Translations under genes and position numbers: made by a program | Origin: Adiantum capillus-veneris | Lineage: Eukaryota > Streptophyta > Polypodiopsida > Polypodiales > Pteridaceae | NCBI GenBank assembly: GCA_014529385.2 | Contig: CM043950.1 | Coordinates: 156,649,545 to 156,713,544, forward strand | Direction of reading: 5' to 3' | DNA: 64,000 bases | In this document: one piece after another, positions 12,238 through 21,600 of the stretch | Numbering within the stretch: the first letter of the stretch is position 1 | How the letters are laid out: every line of letters starts with the position of its first letter | Notes under the pieces: model-generated | Seen by the model: the letters and a program-made list of their open reading frames with translations, nothing else | What the model was told of the DNA's origin: nothing | Databases searched by the model: none

Positions 12238-12696
12238 TCATACCTTTTGGAAGGAGGTCGTCACCTTTTGAAACCAATTGTTCCAAGTTGTTATGGGTGA
12301 AGGTTTTAACCAATAGTTTTCGACCGCCCTATGCGTTTCATCTAGTTGCAAGGGTGGTAAGGTACTCTCCCATGATTTTATTGGCAACGTTGTTGTAGAT
12401 GGTGAACTTACCCCGGGAGGTGCAAACTCTTTCGTGCTTGTATGGATATGTACAGTGGTAGGTGGAGGTTGTGTCGAAGCTTCTATTTGCGTATAGGAAC
12501 TACATGAAGAGCAAGAAGCTTCATTTGATTTCCCTATTCTTGAGCTAGGTGGAACAAATCGTTCTTTCTTTGGTACCCAAACTAGCTCTAGATCGGGTGT
12601 GTAGCATTCCATGATTTTTTCCTTTCCGCGATTTTCAATTTGTTTTGGAGCCACATTATTGGGTTTACATGGGCCAGGTGACAGGTAAGAGTACAC
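12238..12696 (-). CDS. Element A polyprotein C-terminal tail
   Basis: Same frame as the integrase segment, separated from it by a single TAA at 12718-12720. The 152-codon open part is Ser/Thr/Pro-rich with Lys patches and no known domain. Just after the TAA and again about 40 residues later the frame encodes Trp-Val-Pro-Lys, continuing a series of W(V/I)PK motifs that starts before the stop. So the polyprotein originally ran on at least to 12238. Role unknown; it may be a linker or tail cleaved from the polyprotein. Confidence 0.6.
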   Translation of the reverse strand: MYSYLSPGPCKPNNVAPKQIENRGKEKIMECYTPDLELVWVPKKERFVPPSSRIGKSNEASCSSCSSYTQIEASTQPPPTTVHIHTSTKEFAPPGVSSPSTTTLPIKSWESTLPPLQLDETHRAVENYWLKPSPITTWNNWFQKVTTSFQKV

Positions 12697-12717
12697 TTTA
12701 CGTTTGGGAACCCAGAT

Positions 12718-15144
12718 TTAATCATTTCCTTCATAGTATCCTTGGGCTTCCAATAGTCGTTTAGGAATCCAACGCAACGTTTCTTTACATTTCTTGGAGT
12801 GAGTGGGACGGTTCTTACTAGGTTTCCGTTTTTTTGCATCAACCATGCTCACTATAGAGGCTTTAGGGACCCACTTGTATGTTTTCTCTGTTATATTAGG
12901 ATGGTTCTTGTGTGTCTCAAGCTTTCTTTCAACTACATCAGCTGAAGCTCTAGAGAGTTGGGCTATGGGGACGTATGGTTCAACCTCCTGGACATGCAAT
13001 GTCTTGGGTTTTATCTCCTTAGGCAATATCTCAGGGACTATGGCTTGAGTGGTAGGGCTAAGAGTTGGTTTTTGCGTTGTAACACCCCCAGTCCCCCAAT
13101 CAATAGTGCATTTGGTGGCTATCATCCACGTGCGGCCTAGGTTTATATTACCCTCCATAGTTCCAGTAGGCATGACCAAAAAGTCTTGAGCTACAATTCC
13201 ATTGTCATAACTGACAGAAGTGTGCCAGATTCCAAAAACTGTAGTTTTTTTCTTGTTGACACCCTTGACTTGGATAATACTCTCAGATAGAGGTGGCTTC
13301 CCTAACTGACACCACACCCCATAGGATAGCAAATTATATTTAGCACCCATGTCCAATAAGGCGTTATATAGCACTTTTCCATAGGCACTATTTAACTCAA
13401 TGGGGTATCGTAGAGGTGTGTCAGAGTCCAACCCATCCTCTTCGATTTCCACGTGGAGTGCATTTGTGACTCTAAGGTTAGCCTCTCGTTTTTGTCTTAT
13501 ACGTTGTTGTCGCTCCTTAGCCTCAGCTTGAGCTTGTATCTTGTTTAACTCGGTTTGTGCTTGGGCGGCCTTTTTTTGATGAATGGCCCGTAGTTCTTCT
13601 TGGCTTAAAGGATCATAATATCTTTTGAATTTACTCCCATTGAGGAATCCAATGGTTTCAACTCCATCAAGAGTTTCCACACGAAGGGTACCTTGTGGGG
13701 TAATTTCACATACTCTATATGGTCCTTTACCAGCATATTTCAACTTTTTCTTCTCTTTACGTACTCCATACATAAGGACTTTATCACCAACTTTGATGTC
13801 CTTGTCCTTCACATGGCGATCAAACCACTTCTTTCTCCTATCCTTTTCCACAAGAGCATTTTGCACAGCCAACTGTCTCTCTTCGTCTAGTTTTTCTAAG
13901 ATGTACAAACGCTCGGTTAAGGGGTTACCATTCCATCCTTCTTGCGAAGCTACCCTAAGACTAGGAATGACAAACTCCCAAGGCATAACCGCTTCTTGGC
14001 CGTATACCATTTTGAATGGCGTACAATTAATAGCCACTTTATAAGCAGTACGATAAGCCCATAGAGCAGATGTCAACTTCAAATCCCAATCAGTGCGATG
14101 AGCTTCTACCGTCTTTGTTAAAATAGAGATTAGAGTCTTGTTGGTGCTCTCGGCTTGTCCATTAGCTTGCGGGTAATAAGGTGTAGACTTATGGTGGGAT
14201 ATCATAAAGGTCGTGGTAAGCTCTCTTATTACCTCATTTATAAAATGGGTACCATTATCACTAACAATTTCAAAAGGGCAACCAAATCTTGTGATAATGT
14301 TCTCAAAAAGAAACTTAGCTGTTGTCCTCGCGTCAACTTTTTGTGAAGCCTTAGCTTCAACCCACTTTGTTACATAGTCCGTAGCAACTAGAATATATCG
14401 AGATTGAGTGTTGCGAGCTGCGGGACTAATTGGACCTACAAAGTCTAAGCCCCATTTTTCAAATGGTTGGGTTACTTTAATAGGATGTAAGGGCATTCTG
14501 TCTTTGCGCTGTGTGGTCTTGTAACGTTGGCACTCATCACACCCTATTGCAAAAAGTGATGCATCCTTAAATAAAGTTGGCCACCAATAGCCTGATTGTA
14601 GCACCTTTCTAGCAGTCAGGTCTCCTGAAAAATGACCTCCTGCTATGCCCATATGTGCTTCTTGCAAGATATACAAATATTCATCCTCGCGGGCACAACG
14701 CCTAAGAATATCATCCTTGCCTAATCTATACAGAGTTCCGGCAATCAAACAATAGGGTTCACATTCTTTTACTAGCCTTCGAGCGATATCCTTACGAAGT
14801 TCCTTGGGTGGAAAACCATTAACTAAAAAGTTAACAATGTTCTCACTCCATTCAGGCATAGTCTCAACTATGAATAGGGAAGTATCGGGTAATTCATCAT
14901 CAACTCCTGTAGGGGCTTCACCATTGGTTATGCGAGACAAATGATCAGCCATGACGTGCCTTTTATCGGGTCTCACTACAATCGTGAAATCAAACTCCAG
15001 AAGAATTAACAACCATCGTGTGATTCTTCCTGTGGAGCATGGCTTGTTTACCAGATACAGCAACGCTTGATGATCCACATAAAATACAAACTTGTTTGCC
15101 AGAAGGTAGTAGCAAAATTTCTTTACTGCATAAACCATTGCCAA
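12718..15144 (-). CDS. Element A pol: RNase H end, integrase, second protease-like domain
   Basis: 808 codons, in frame with the upstream segment across a TAG at 15154-15156. Residues 1-75 finish RNase H (VDHQAL, MADHLSR). Integrase follows: HHCC zinc finger near residues 160-200 (HMGIAGGH, CDEC), then the catalytic core with Asp in GLDFVGP (~232), Asp in VSDNGTHF (~295) and Glu in GQAESTNK (~331), a DDE arrangement. A GPY-type C-terminal module (GKGPYR) lies near 472. There is no chromodomain. Instead come a Gln/Ala/Lys-rich coiled-coil-like stretch (~510-560) and a retropepsin-like domain (~575-680) with LLDMGAKYN in place of D-S/T-G-A and INLGRTWM matching the ILGR motif. W(V/I)PK motifs follow to the TAA. 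Confidence 0.88.
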   Translation of the reverse strand: MAMVYAVKKFCYYLLANKFVFYVDHQALLYLVNKPCSTGRITRWLLILLEFDFTIVVRPDKRHVMADHLSRITNGEAPTGVDDELPDTSLFIVETMPEWSENIVNFLVNGFPPKELRKDIARRLVKECEPYCLIAGTLYRLGKDDILRRCAREDEYLYILQEAHMGIAGGHFSGDLTARKVLQSGYWWPTLFKDASLFAIGCDECQRYKTTQRKDRMPLHPIKVTQPFEKWGLDFVGPISPAARNTQSRYILVATDYVTKWVEAKASQKVDARTTAKFLFENIITRFGCPFEIVSDNGTHFINEVIRELTTTFMISHHKSTPYYPQANGQAESTNKTLISILTKTVEAHRTDWDLKLTSALWAYRTAYKVAINCTPFKMVYGQEAVMPWEFVIPSLRVASQEGWNGNPLTERLYILEKLDEERQLAVQNALVEKDRRKKWFDRHVKDKDIKVGDKVLMYGVRKEKKKLKYAGKGPYRVCEITPQGTLRVETLDGVETIGFLNGSKFKRYYDPLSQEELRAIHQKKAAQAQTELNKIQAQAEAKERQQRIRQKREANLRVTNALHVEIEEDGLDSDTPLRYPIELNSAYGKVLYNALLDMGAKYNLLSYGVWCQLGKPPLSESIIQVKGVNKKKTTVFGIWHTSVSYDNGIVAQDFLVMPTGTMEGNINLGRTWMIATKCTIDWGTGGVTTQKPTLSPTTQAIVPEILPKEIKPKTLHVQEVEPYVPIAQLSRASADVVERKLETHKNHPNITEKTYKWVPKASIVSMVDAKKRKPSKNRPTHSKKCKETLRWIPKRLLEAQGYYEGND

Positions 15145-15153
15145 ACCTTCTCG

Positions 15154-18100
15154 CTATGTAGTGGTGTAGTTCCTTTCAGCATCGTTCAATTGACGGCTTG
15201 CAAAGCTAATGGGATAGTCCAATTTATGTTCTCCTGGTTGAGTGAGAACACACCCAATAGCAAAGTTTGATGCATCAATATGCACATGGAAAATGACATC
15301 CCAGTTAGGTGTCCTTAAAATCGGAGCACTTGCTAGTGTTTTCTTCAATTGTTCATAGGCCTGGTCACACTCTGCAGTCCATTTAAATTCAATGAGAAGC
15401 TTGTACAAAGGACGTGCTATCTCAGCGAAAAATAAAATAAACCGTCGATAATAACCCACGTGTCCCATGAACCTTTGAACTCCCTTGTAATTGGTTGGTG
15501 GTGGTAACTCTAGAATCACTTTAATTTTGCTCTCATCGGTTGAGATACCATTCTTGGATACTATATGCCCTAAAATAACTCCATGCTTGACCCAAAATTG
15601 GCATTTGAACGGGTTCAATGAGATACGATATAACCTACACTTTTCAAACACCTTCCGCAAACATGATAGATGTTCTTTCCAAGAAGAGTAAACACAAAGG
15701 TCGTCTAAGAAAGCTTCACAAAACTCTCTCAAATATTCTTTAAAAGCAGTGTTTATTAATCGTTGGAATGTAGCAGGGGCATTTGTTAAGCCAAAAGCCA
15801 TCACAAGAAATGCAAACACGCCAAATTCTGTGATGAAGGCAGTTTTAGCTTGGTCCTCTAGCGCTATCGTGATTTGGTTGTAGCCTGAGTACCCATCTAG
15901 AAAGCTATAAGCTTCCTTGCCTGCAACTCTTTCGAGTACATGTTCGGAATATGGTAGGGGGTAATGGTCTCTTCTAGTAGCTGCATTAACTTTTTTGAGG
16001 TCCACGCACACTCTGAGTTTCCCATTCTTTTTTGGCACGATAACTATTGGAGACACCCATTCAGAGTGTTCAATAGGATATATGAACCCACATTTGATAA
16101 GCTTTTCTAGTTCTTCTTGAATGATCTTTGCGTACTTAGGATTCATCGGGTAGGGTCTTTGTTGTATGGGCTTCGCAGTGCTAATCATAGGGATTGTATG
16201 TTGGACCACAGAAGGTGGAACACCTTTCATATCATGGTATGTCCAAGCGAATACGTCCTTGAATTCCTTGAGAAGCTCTTTGAGGACCGCCTCTTCAACT
16301 TCTGTGAGGTCTTGGGCAATAAAAACAGGTTTTGATTCTTCACCGGGGTCAGCTAATTCTATTTCCTTAACTATTGCCGGACCATCATAGATTCCATTAT
16401 TCCCATCGATAGGTATTCTTTGGGCTTTTGTGTACACAACCTTTGCTTCCCCTGTGGTGTAAGATTTGAAATGTTTTGGTGCAGGATGCAAGTCTGTGGA
16501 TTCTTGTTGTGCTTTGGTTTGTGCTTCCATTTCTGCTTTCTTGTGTTGTCGAGCTAACTCTTGGTTTTGACGCCTCCTTGCAGTGCGGCTCAACTTTGGC
16601 TTGTCTATGATCTCTAATTGGGCTATGTCATGGGGTCGTGGTCTACACCACATAACATTTTGGAGATATTCACCCCAATTGTCTACCAATTTTCGATGAG
16701 CATCACATGCCCCTATATAACTGAGCCATTCTGCTGAGGATCTCTTCTTTTTTATCCTAGCACGTACATTGGCTCGATATCGACGCCTCTTAAGGTTTTT
16801 CTTTTTCTTATTTGAGACCTGCTTTTGATTTGCATTTAGATCTGGCCCACTAAAGGAGTCCTCGTTGGTGTCCTCTTCACTCTCGGGGGAGCTATCATCA
16901 GTTGATGTGCTCGGTCCTTCCGAATGTTTTGACTCTGACCTTGCTCCACTCTCTAATTCATGAGATTCAGAATCCGTTTCACTCTGGGAGTCAGTGTCCA
17001 AGTCGTGTTGGTCAAAGTCTTCTATTGAGCTATCGGTGTCACTGTCAGATTGGTCCACAATTGCCTTGCCCTTAGAAGATGCATGTATGGCACTTATCAT
17101 GTTCAAAGGTGCAATTTGTGGTACCTCTTCCCCCTCTGGTGTGACCCAAGTGGTTCCTCTATTTCCCCAGGTATCTATGGTTGCAGCTAGGTGTACCCAG
17201 TCTACGTTGTCTGATTCCGTCATACCCGGTAACACATCCATGTAAGGAGAATCTTGGCCAATGTCTGTATCCTTCTTACAAGTGTAACAATATTGTAGTG
17301 GGGACGAGTGAACTGTGGTGTCAGAGCGATGATCAATAATGGTTTTACTCCATAAGGGGTGTACCTTACCAGTCACCAAATCCACTCTAAGGACAGAGTC
17401 TTGGAATTGCAAATAGACATGATTTTTAGACCAATCATGAACCATTTGTGCTTCCCTCATGAATGGTCGTCCTAAAATCATTTCATGTGACATAAGGTTT
17501 TTAGAGAAATCCATTACAATGAACTTATGTCGTACCTTGTGTCCTAGAACTTTGATCTTAAGATCCTTGAGCATCCCCATAGGTTTGGCTATGGTACCAT
17601 TTGCCATCTTTACCACAATGTTAGTAACACTGAGGCGGGGTTTTCCCATGGATTCCCAACAATCTTTTGTAACGATACTAACTCCCGCACCACCATCAAG
17701 AATTCCCTTTATAGTTAATCCCTTGGTAGTGATGGGTAGGGTCGCATTAGACTCGTCGCCTTCAAAATACTGCCCTAATTCGTTAATGGGTACCTCGATC
17801 ACAGACTCGTGTCCATCTAAGTCAAGTGATTGCACATGATTTTCCTCATCAATCATAATCGAGTCAGGCCTATTTGGTTGCGCAAACTGCGGTAATCCCA
17901 TTCGTAGCTCTCCGTTAAGGAATGCTCGAAGTGCAAGGAATAACTCAGGATCTCCATACAGCTTTGCTATGATCGTGGTTCGGACCTCAGAAGACATGAA
18001 GTCCACTAGTTTGGCAACATTCATTGGCGTTTTGCAGGGTGTAGGTCCTTGACTAGGAACTGGTGAGGATGGAATCTCATATTCCTCAATGGGATCAGCT

Positions 18101-18813
18101 ATTCCTTCGTTAAACATCCTTTCCAACAAGAAAGGTGTATGCTCACTTTGTGATGTCCCGTCCTCACTCCCTTCTTGGATGATACTAGATATGGCTAACG
18201 GTCTATGGTTCATGTGGGGTGGATGAACTTGCGTGGGAAACACTGTGTCATGAATTTTGACATGCATGGGTTCTGGTTCTAGTTTCCTTTGAGTCTCCTC
18301 CACTAAACCTCTTAGATGTCTCACTTGCTCAATCTCGTCTACTGGGTTTGGGTACGTCCCAATCTTCTTTTTACGATTCTTCCCTTTTTGCCCCTGCGGT
18401 TTATCTTGGGGGTCTTGGATTGGATTTGGAAACACTTGTGGTGTTTTCAGAGGCTCTTTATGGTTTTCTCTTATTCGGTTTTCATTTGGTTCCATGTTAC
18501 GGTTTTCTTTGTCGGTCTTTCCCTTTGTGGTATTGGTTCTAGTCTCCATTGTCTCGATTGAATTTGAATCATCCTCGAGGTCATTCATATACACGGGGTC
18601 ATCTCCTGTTCCTATGTTTGTTTTGGAACTTGGCTTTGAATTTCCCGTATTCTGCGACCTCTTCCTCCGTGTCTTCTTTTTCTTTGCTTGGATAACTGAC
18701 GCGGTATCTCTCTCTTCAAGGATATGGCCTGGACCTTGAAGCATGGACCGTGTAATCGCATAAGCGGGTGCGACGGGTGGTATTGGCGATGTCACACTAG
18801 CAATTTCGACCAA
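15154..18813 (-). CDS. Element A pol: protease and reverse transcriptase
   Basis: 1219 codons. After a Lys/Ser/Glu-rich linker, a retropepsin lies near residues 340-460 with ILDGGAGVS (~371) and MILGRPFM. It is followed by an acidic Ser-rich linker (~590-670) and a basic stretch. Reverse transcriptase occupies roughly 900-1095: KKNGKLRVCVDLKKVNAATR, FLDGYSGYNQ, AFGLTNAPATFQR and the catalytic FLDD (~1034). RNase H begins near 1170 with the first catalytic Asp in HIDASNFAIG, and the segment ends NYTTT before the TAG at 15154-15156. It makes DNA from the element's RNA in the cytoplasmic particle. The upstream TAA at 18856-18858 separates it from gag in the same frame. Confidence 0.92.
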   Translation of the reverse strand: MVEIASVTSPIPPVAPAYAITRSMLQGPGHILEERDTASVIQAKKKKTRRKRSQNTGNSKPSSKTNIGTGDDPVYMNDLEDDSNSIETMETRTNTTKGKTDKENRNMEPNENRIRENHKEPLKTPQVFPNPIQDPQDKPQGQKGKNRKKKIGTYPNPVDEIEQVRHLRGLVEETQRKLEPEPMHVKIHDTVFPTQVHPPHMNHRPLAISSIIQEGSEDGTSQSEHTPFLLERMFNEGIADPIEEYEIPSSPVPSQGPTPCKTPMNVAKLVDFMSSEVRTTIIAKLYGDPELFLALRAFLNGELRMGLPQFAQPNRPDSIMIDEENHVQSLDLDGHESVIEVPINELGQYFEGDESNATLPITTKGLTIKGILDGGAGVSIVTKDCWESMGKPRLSVTNIVVKMANGTIAKPMGMLKDLKIKVLGHKVRHKFIVMDFSKNLMSHEMILGRPFMREAQMVHDWSKNHVYLQFQDSVLRVDLVTGKVHPLWSKTIIDHRSDTTVHSSPLQYCYTCKKDTDIGQDSPYMDVLPGMTESDNVDWVHLAATIDTWGNRGTTWVTPEGEEVPQIAPLNMISAIHASSKGKAIVDQSDSDTDSSIEDFDQHDLDTDSQSETDSESHELESGARSESKHSEGPSTSTDDSSPESEEDTNEDSFSGPDLNANQKQVSNKKKKNLKRRRYRANVRARIKKKRSSAEWLSYIGACDAHRKLVDNWGEYLQNVMWCRPRPHDIAQLEIIDKPKLSRTARRRQNQELARQHKKAEMEAQTKAQQESTDLHPAPKHFKSYTTGEAKVVYTKAQRIPIDGNNGIYDGPAIVKEIELADPGEESKPVFIAQDLTEVEEAVLKELLKEFKDVFAWTYHDMKGVPPSVVQHTIPMISTAKPIQQRPYPMNPKYAKIIQEELEKLIKCGFIYPIEHSEWVSPIVIVPKKNGKLRVCVDLKKVNAATRRDHYPLPYSEHVLERVAGKEAYSFLDGYSGYNQITIALEDQAKTAFITEFGVFAFLVMAFGLTNAPATFQRLINTAFKEYLREFCEAFLDDLCVYSSWKEHLSCLRKVFEKCRLYRISLNPFKCQFWVKHGVILGHIVSKNGISTDESKIKVILELPPPTNYKGVQRFMGHVGYYRRFILFFAEIARPLYKLLIEFKWTAECDQAYEQLKKTLASAPILRTPNWDVIFHVHIDASNFAIGCVLTQPGEHKLDYPISFASRQLNDAERNYTTT

Positions 18814-18855
18814 ATTTAGGGGTGTGATTTTAGGCGCATTTGGGTTATAGGGGCA

Positions 18856-19623
18856 TTAGGCAATCAAGTGATCTATGCCACAACGATTACATGTGAGTAT
18901 TGGCATTGCAGACGTGCTCCCTTGATTCATTTGCATCTGTGCAGCATTCTTTTGCAGCCTAATAGGGCACTCCGCTGCCCGATGTGGTCCACCACACTCG
19001 TAGCATTGAAGAGGTGGCCTCCTAGCCTGGGTGTTGATATTTTGACCTCTGGATGCGAGAGCAGCAGCTTGATAAACCGGCTTGACTTGCCCCCAACAAT
19101 CTTCCATGTAGTATATAGGACACTCTTCCAATGTATCAAGTCCGTAGGCAATACTAGTGTCTATTTCCTCCTCACAGCCATCTGCATAATCATTTGATGG
19201 CTCGCAACCCACTTGGTTCATAGGGGCGACTCTTGGATGCGGGGGCTGTGGTCCTAGCACAGGAGGTGGTAGCGGTGTAGCTTGTACAACAGTTTGAGAT
19301 CTAGGGACCATGTGTTGCGATAGTTTCTCAACAGGTGGAGCAGGCATCAATACAGGAGCTCGAGGCGCATCCGTCCAGGCTACAGGTGGTCTATTTGCCA
19401 TAATGCGTTTGATCATTAAACAATCCTTAGCTTGGTGACCATACCTACCACATGCGTTGCAAGTTCCATTAAATTTTACTCTAAACGTAGGGCACTCACT
19501 AGTGCTATGTGGACCTAAGCAAATGGAACACCATTGTTGCTCCCTTCTTGGATACATGTGACTATTTTGAGGGGGTCGATTATCCTTAAGAGACTCTTGG
19601 ATTGCCTTGGTGAGGTCTGTCAA
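18856..19623 (-). CDS. Element A gag: nucleocapsid with zinc knuckles
   Basis: 255 codons in the gag-pol frame, between a TAG at 19630-19632 and a TAA at 18856-18858. It holds CSIC..H..C (~32), CNACGRYGHQAKDC (~55), CYECGGPHRAAEC (~205) and CNRCGIDHLIA followed by the stop and then Cys. That makes four CCHC knuckles, three of them with the shortened spacing C-X2-C-X3-H-X4-C. The TAA falls inside the fourth knuckle, so it must be a mutation (or be read through). The part between knuckles 2 and 3 is Pro-rich, then acidic. Expected to bind element RNA. Confidence 0.85.
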   Translation of the reverse strand: MTDLTKAIQESLKDNRPPQNSHMYPRREQQWCSICLGPHSTSECPTFRVKFNGTCNACGRYGHQAKDCLMIKRIMANRPPVAWTDAPRAPVLMPAPPVEKLSQHMVPRSQTVVQATPLPPPVLGPQPPHPRVAPMNQVGCEPSNDYADGCEEEIDTSIAYGLDTLEECPIYYMEDCWGQVKPVYQAAALASRGQNINTQARRPPLQCYECGGPHRAAECPIRLQKNAAQMQMNQGSTSAMPILTCNRCGIDHLIA

Positions 19624-19629
19624 GAATGT

Positions 19630-20169
19630 CTAAAATACCTTTGGCTCATTGGCAATGGGCTTTGCAGTCATGGGTTCATACTCAATGGCTTGTGAGCTAG
19701 TGGATCTCGTGTCAGTAGACACCCTCATGCCTGCTATCATCAAGTTGTCCTCTAGTTGGATTGCATTGGCAGTGACATCTTCCCAGGTTGTGATACCTCT
19801 AATCACTAGTCCATTATAGATTCCTTCATTCCTCAACCCTTGAATGAATCGATCAAGCAGTTGGTTATTGTTGAAGCGCTCATTTACAGGGCAGAGAGAG
19901 TTTAAGTGCTTTAGACGACTAATGAAGTCCCTTACTGACTCTCCTTCCTTACGTTCGGCCTTCTGTAGCTGAGATGCTACACCCCAAAGCACACTTTCTT
20001 GTATGTACTCCTTTAGAAACAACCTTCGAAGGGTAGGGTAGATTGTTTTCTCGTCCACCCTTAGGGTTCTATACCAATCTCCAGCCTTCCCACTTAATGT
20101 CAAGCTTAAGGCATTGCACTTATGTAGTTCGTTGTGTTCCCCTAAGGAATCACATACTTGTTCAAACAC
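19630..20169 (-). CDS. Element A gag: capsid region
   Basis: 179 codons with the plant Ty3/gypsy Gag pattern: GKAGDWYRTL, RRLFLKEYI, VRDFISRLKHLNSLCP and LLDRFIQGLRNEGIYNGL. It follows in frame from the N-terminal segment across a TAA at 20191-20193 (FNGD, stop, DARKHIEVFEQ). It would form the particle shell. Both stops interrupt conserved sequence, so this copy cannot make full Gag without readthrough. Confidence 0.88.
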   Translation of the reverse strand: MFEQVCDSLGEHNELHKCNALSLTLSGKAGDWYRTLRVDEKTIYPTLRRLFLKEYIQESVLWGVASQLQKAERKEGESVRDFISRLKHLNSLCPVNERFNNNQLLDRFIQGLRNEGIYNGLVIRGITTWEDVTANAIQLEDNLMIAGMRVSTDTRSTSSQAIEYEPMTAKPIANEPKVF

Positions 20170-20190
20170 TTCAATGTGTTTCCTAGCATC

Positions 20191-21600
20191 TTAGTCCCCA
20201 TTGAATTTTTGCGTGAGTTTGGCAATTTGTACTGCCTTACTTCTAGGCTCTCTATCAGATGCATGACGCATATTTTCCGCGATAGATCGACCTATGGTTT
20301 GAGCAAACGCTGCCAAGTCACCTATGTGAGGAGGCAGGGCCGGTGGAGGTACTCTTGGAATCATATGTGGGAGAGGGACGGGTACCGGTCTTGGCATATG
20401 TGTGGATGATGCAGGATATGGAACATAACCGGGCATAGGTCCACTCGGATAAGGGCTAGGGAGCGGCACTCGAGGAGCATAAACAAGTGGTACAATTGGA
20501 GGTGTGGGGGCCATGTGTGCATAAGGGGCTCGAGGCACATACGGTCGAGGCCCCATATTAGGTACTACAACACTAGGTAGTGGCACTGCGCTAACCGTAG
20601 ATGTCATCGGTACATTCTCTGTCAGGCTTATCCCTGGAGTGAGCACTGGGTTTTCCTTAATAGAGGGTTGAGCCAAGTTAGGGAAGCTAAAGTTGTCGCT
20701 CGGAAGCTCAGATTGCATAGAGACCCCAGGTGAAATGACGTAAGATGGGTCCATGGGGCTCATTAGAGGAGTCTCCATTTGTGATAGAGTAGGCTGTTGA
20801 GCCTTGCTCGTATCCAGAAATCTCATGGGGCCAGTTGAGAGTATATTTACCCCTCGGTTTTGCCTTTCTGATTGAATAATGCCATGGATAACATTACAGA
20901 TCATTTTCTCTTGATCTTCGATGCTCGTGGCACTAGAGGTGGATTGTACAATCTCTATCCATCCTACATGGTAGGCGTGGCCAGAGTGTAGATCCGTCAA
21001 CACCTCAGTGTGGAGGTCGTATGTCCAATGATCATTAATGAACAATCCTTCTAGAGTCGACGTGTTAACGGTTTCTTGTGAGGTAGAAGCAATGTTGCTC
21101 CCCGTGGTTTTACTTGTCACCAATGGTACTCTAGAGGGAACTTCTGAAGGAGGCAGCTCAACAGGGCCTTCTTGGTAAGAAGTTGGCAGGATATCCGCAT
21201 GGACACTCTTTGGGGGTGTGGGGTCCACGTGCGATGTGAAAGGAGAGTCCACTTCCCCACCCCCTTCGTGTGCTTCATTTGCATCAGGTTCCGAGCGAGT
21301 AGCTCTACCTAATGTTTCCATGAAACGGCTAAACATACTAGTACTAGGCTGTGGAGCTTCGGGAGGTGCATGGCCTTCTCTCTCAGTGTTTTGGGTAGGG
21401 TATGCTTCCATGATTTCTGAGTCGGAGGAGGAATCACTAGCGGCTATTTTAGGGTCTTGGGTGGTGCTACCTTGTGTCCCCGCCGAGGGTCTAGAGCCTA
21501 TCGTGGATGGGTAATGGGTGTCCGTATGAACAGAGGCACCCTCAATATGCTCGTGTTCTAGCACCCGCCCAGAGCGTAAGTGCATGTGCTTTTGATACAC
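20191..21600 (-). CDS. Element A gag: N-terminal region
   Basis: 469 codons from Met at 21600, the first Met after upstream stops. The start MYQKHMHLRSGR contains LRSGR near residues 8-12, a wording often seen at Gag starts of the Athila/Ogre branch. Residues 300-440 are very rich in Pro, Met and Ser, low complexity; the capsid-like part begins only near the end (IAENMRHASDREPRSK..). It ends at a TAA (20191-20193) inside conserved gag sequence. A 1-kb leader separates this start from the primer site. Confidence 0.82.
   Translation of the reverse strand: MYQKHMHLRSGRVLEHEHIEGASVHTDTHYPSTIGSRPSAGTQGSTTQDPKIAASDSSSDSEIMEAYPTQNTEREGHAPPEAPQPSTSMFSRFMETLGRATRSEPDANEAHEGGGEVDSPFTSHVDPTPPKSVHADILPTSYQEGPVELPPSEVPSRVPLVTSKTTGSNIASTSQETVNTSTLEGLFINDHWTYDLHTEVLTDLHSGHAYHVGWIEIVQSTSSATSIEDQEKMICNVIHGIIQSERQNRGVNILSTGPMRFLDTSKAQQPTLSQMETPLMSPMDPSYVISPGVSMQSELPSDNFSFPNLAQPSIKENPVLTPGISLTENVPMTSTVSAVPLPSVVVPNMGPRPYVPRAPYAHMAPTPPIVPLVYAPRVPLPSPYPSGPMPGYVPYPASSTHMPRPVPVPLPHMIPRVPPPALPPHIGDLAAFAQTIGRSIAENMRHASDREPRSKAVQIAKLTQKFNGD

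Noticed and set aside
18856-18858. TAA as a programmed gag-pol boundary in element A
   Set aside because: It falls inside the fourth zinc knuckle before its last Cys, so termination there would destroy a domain; a mutation is more likely.
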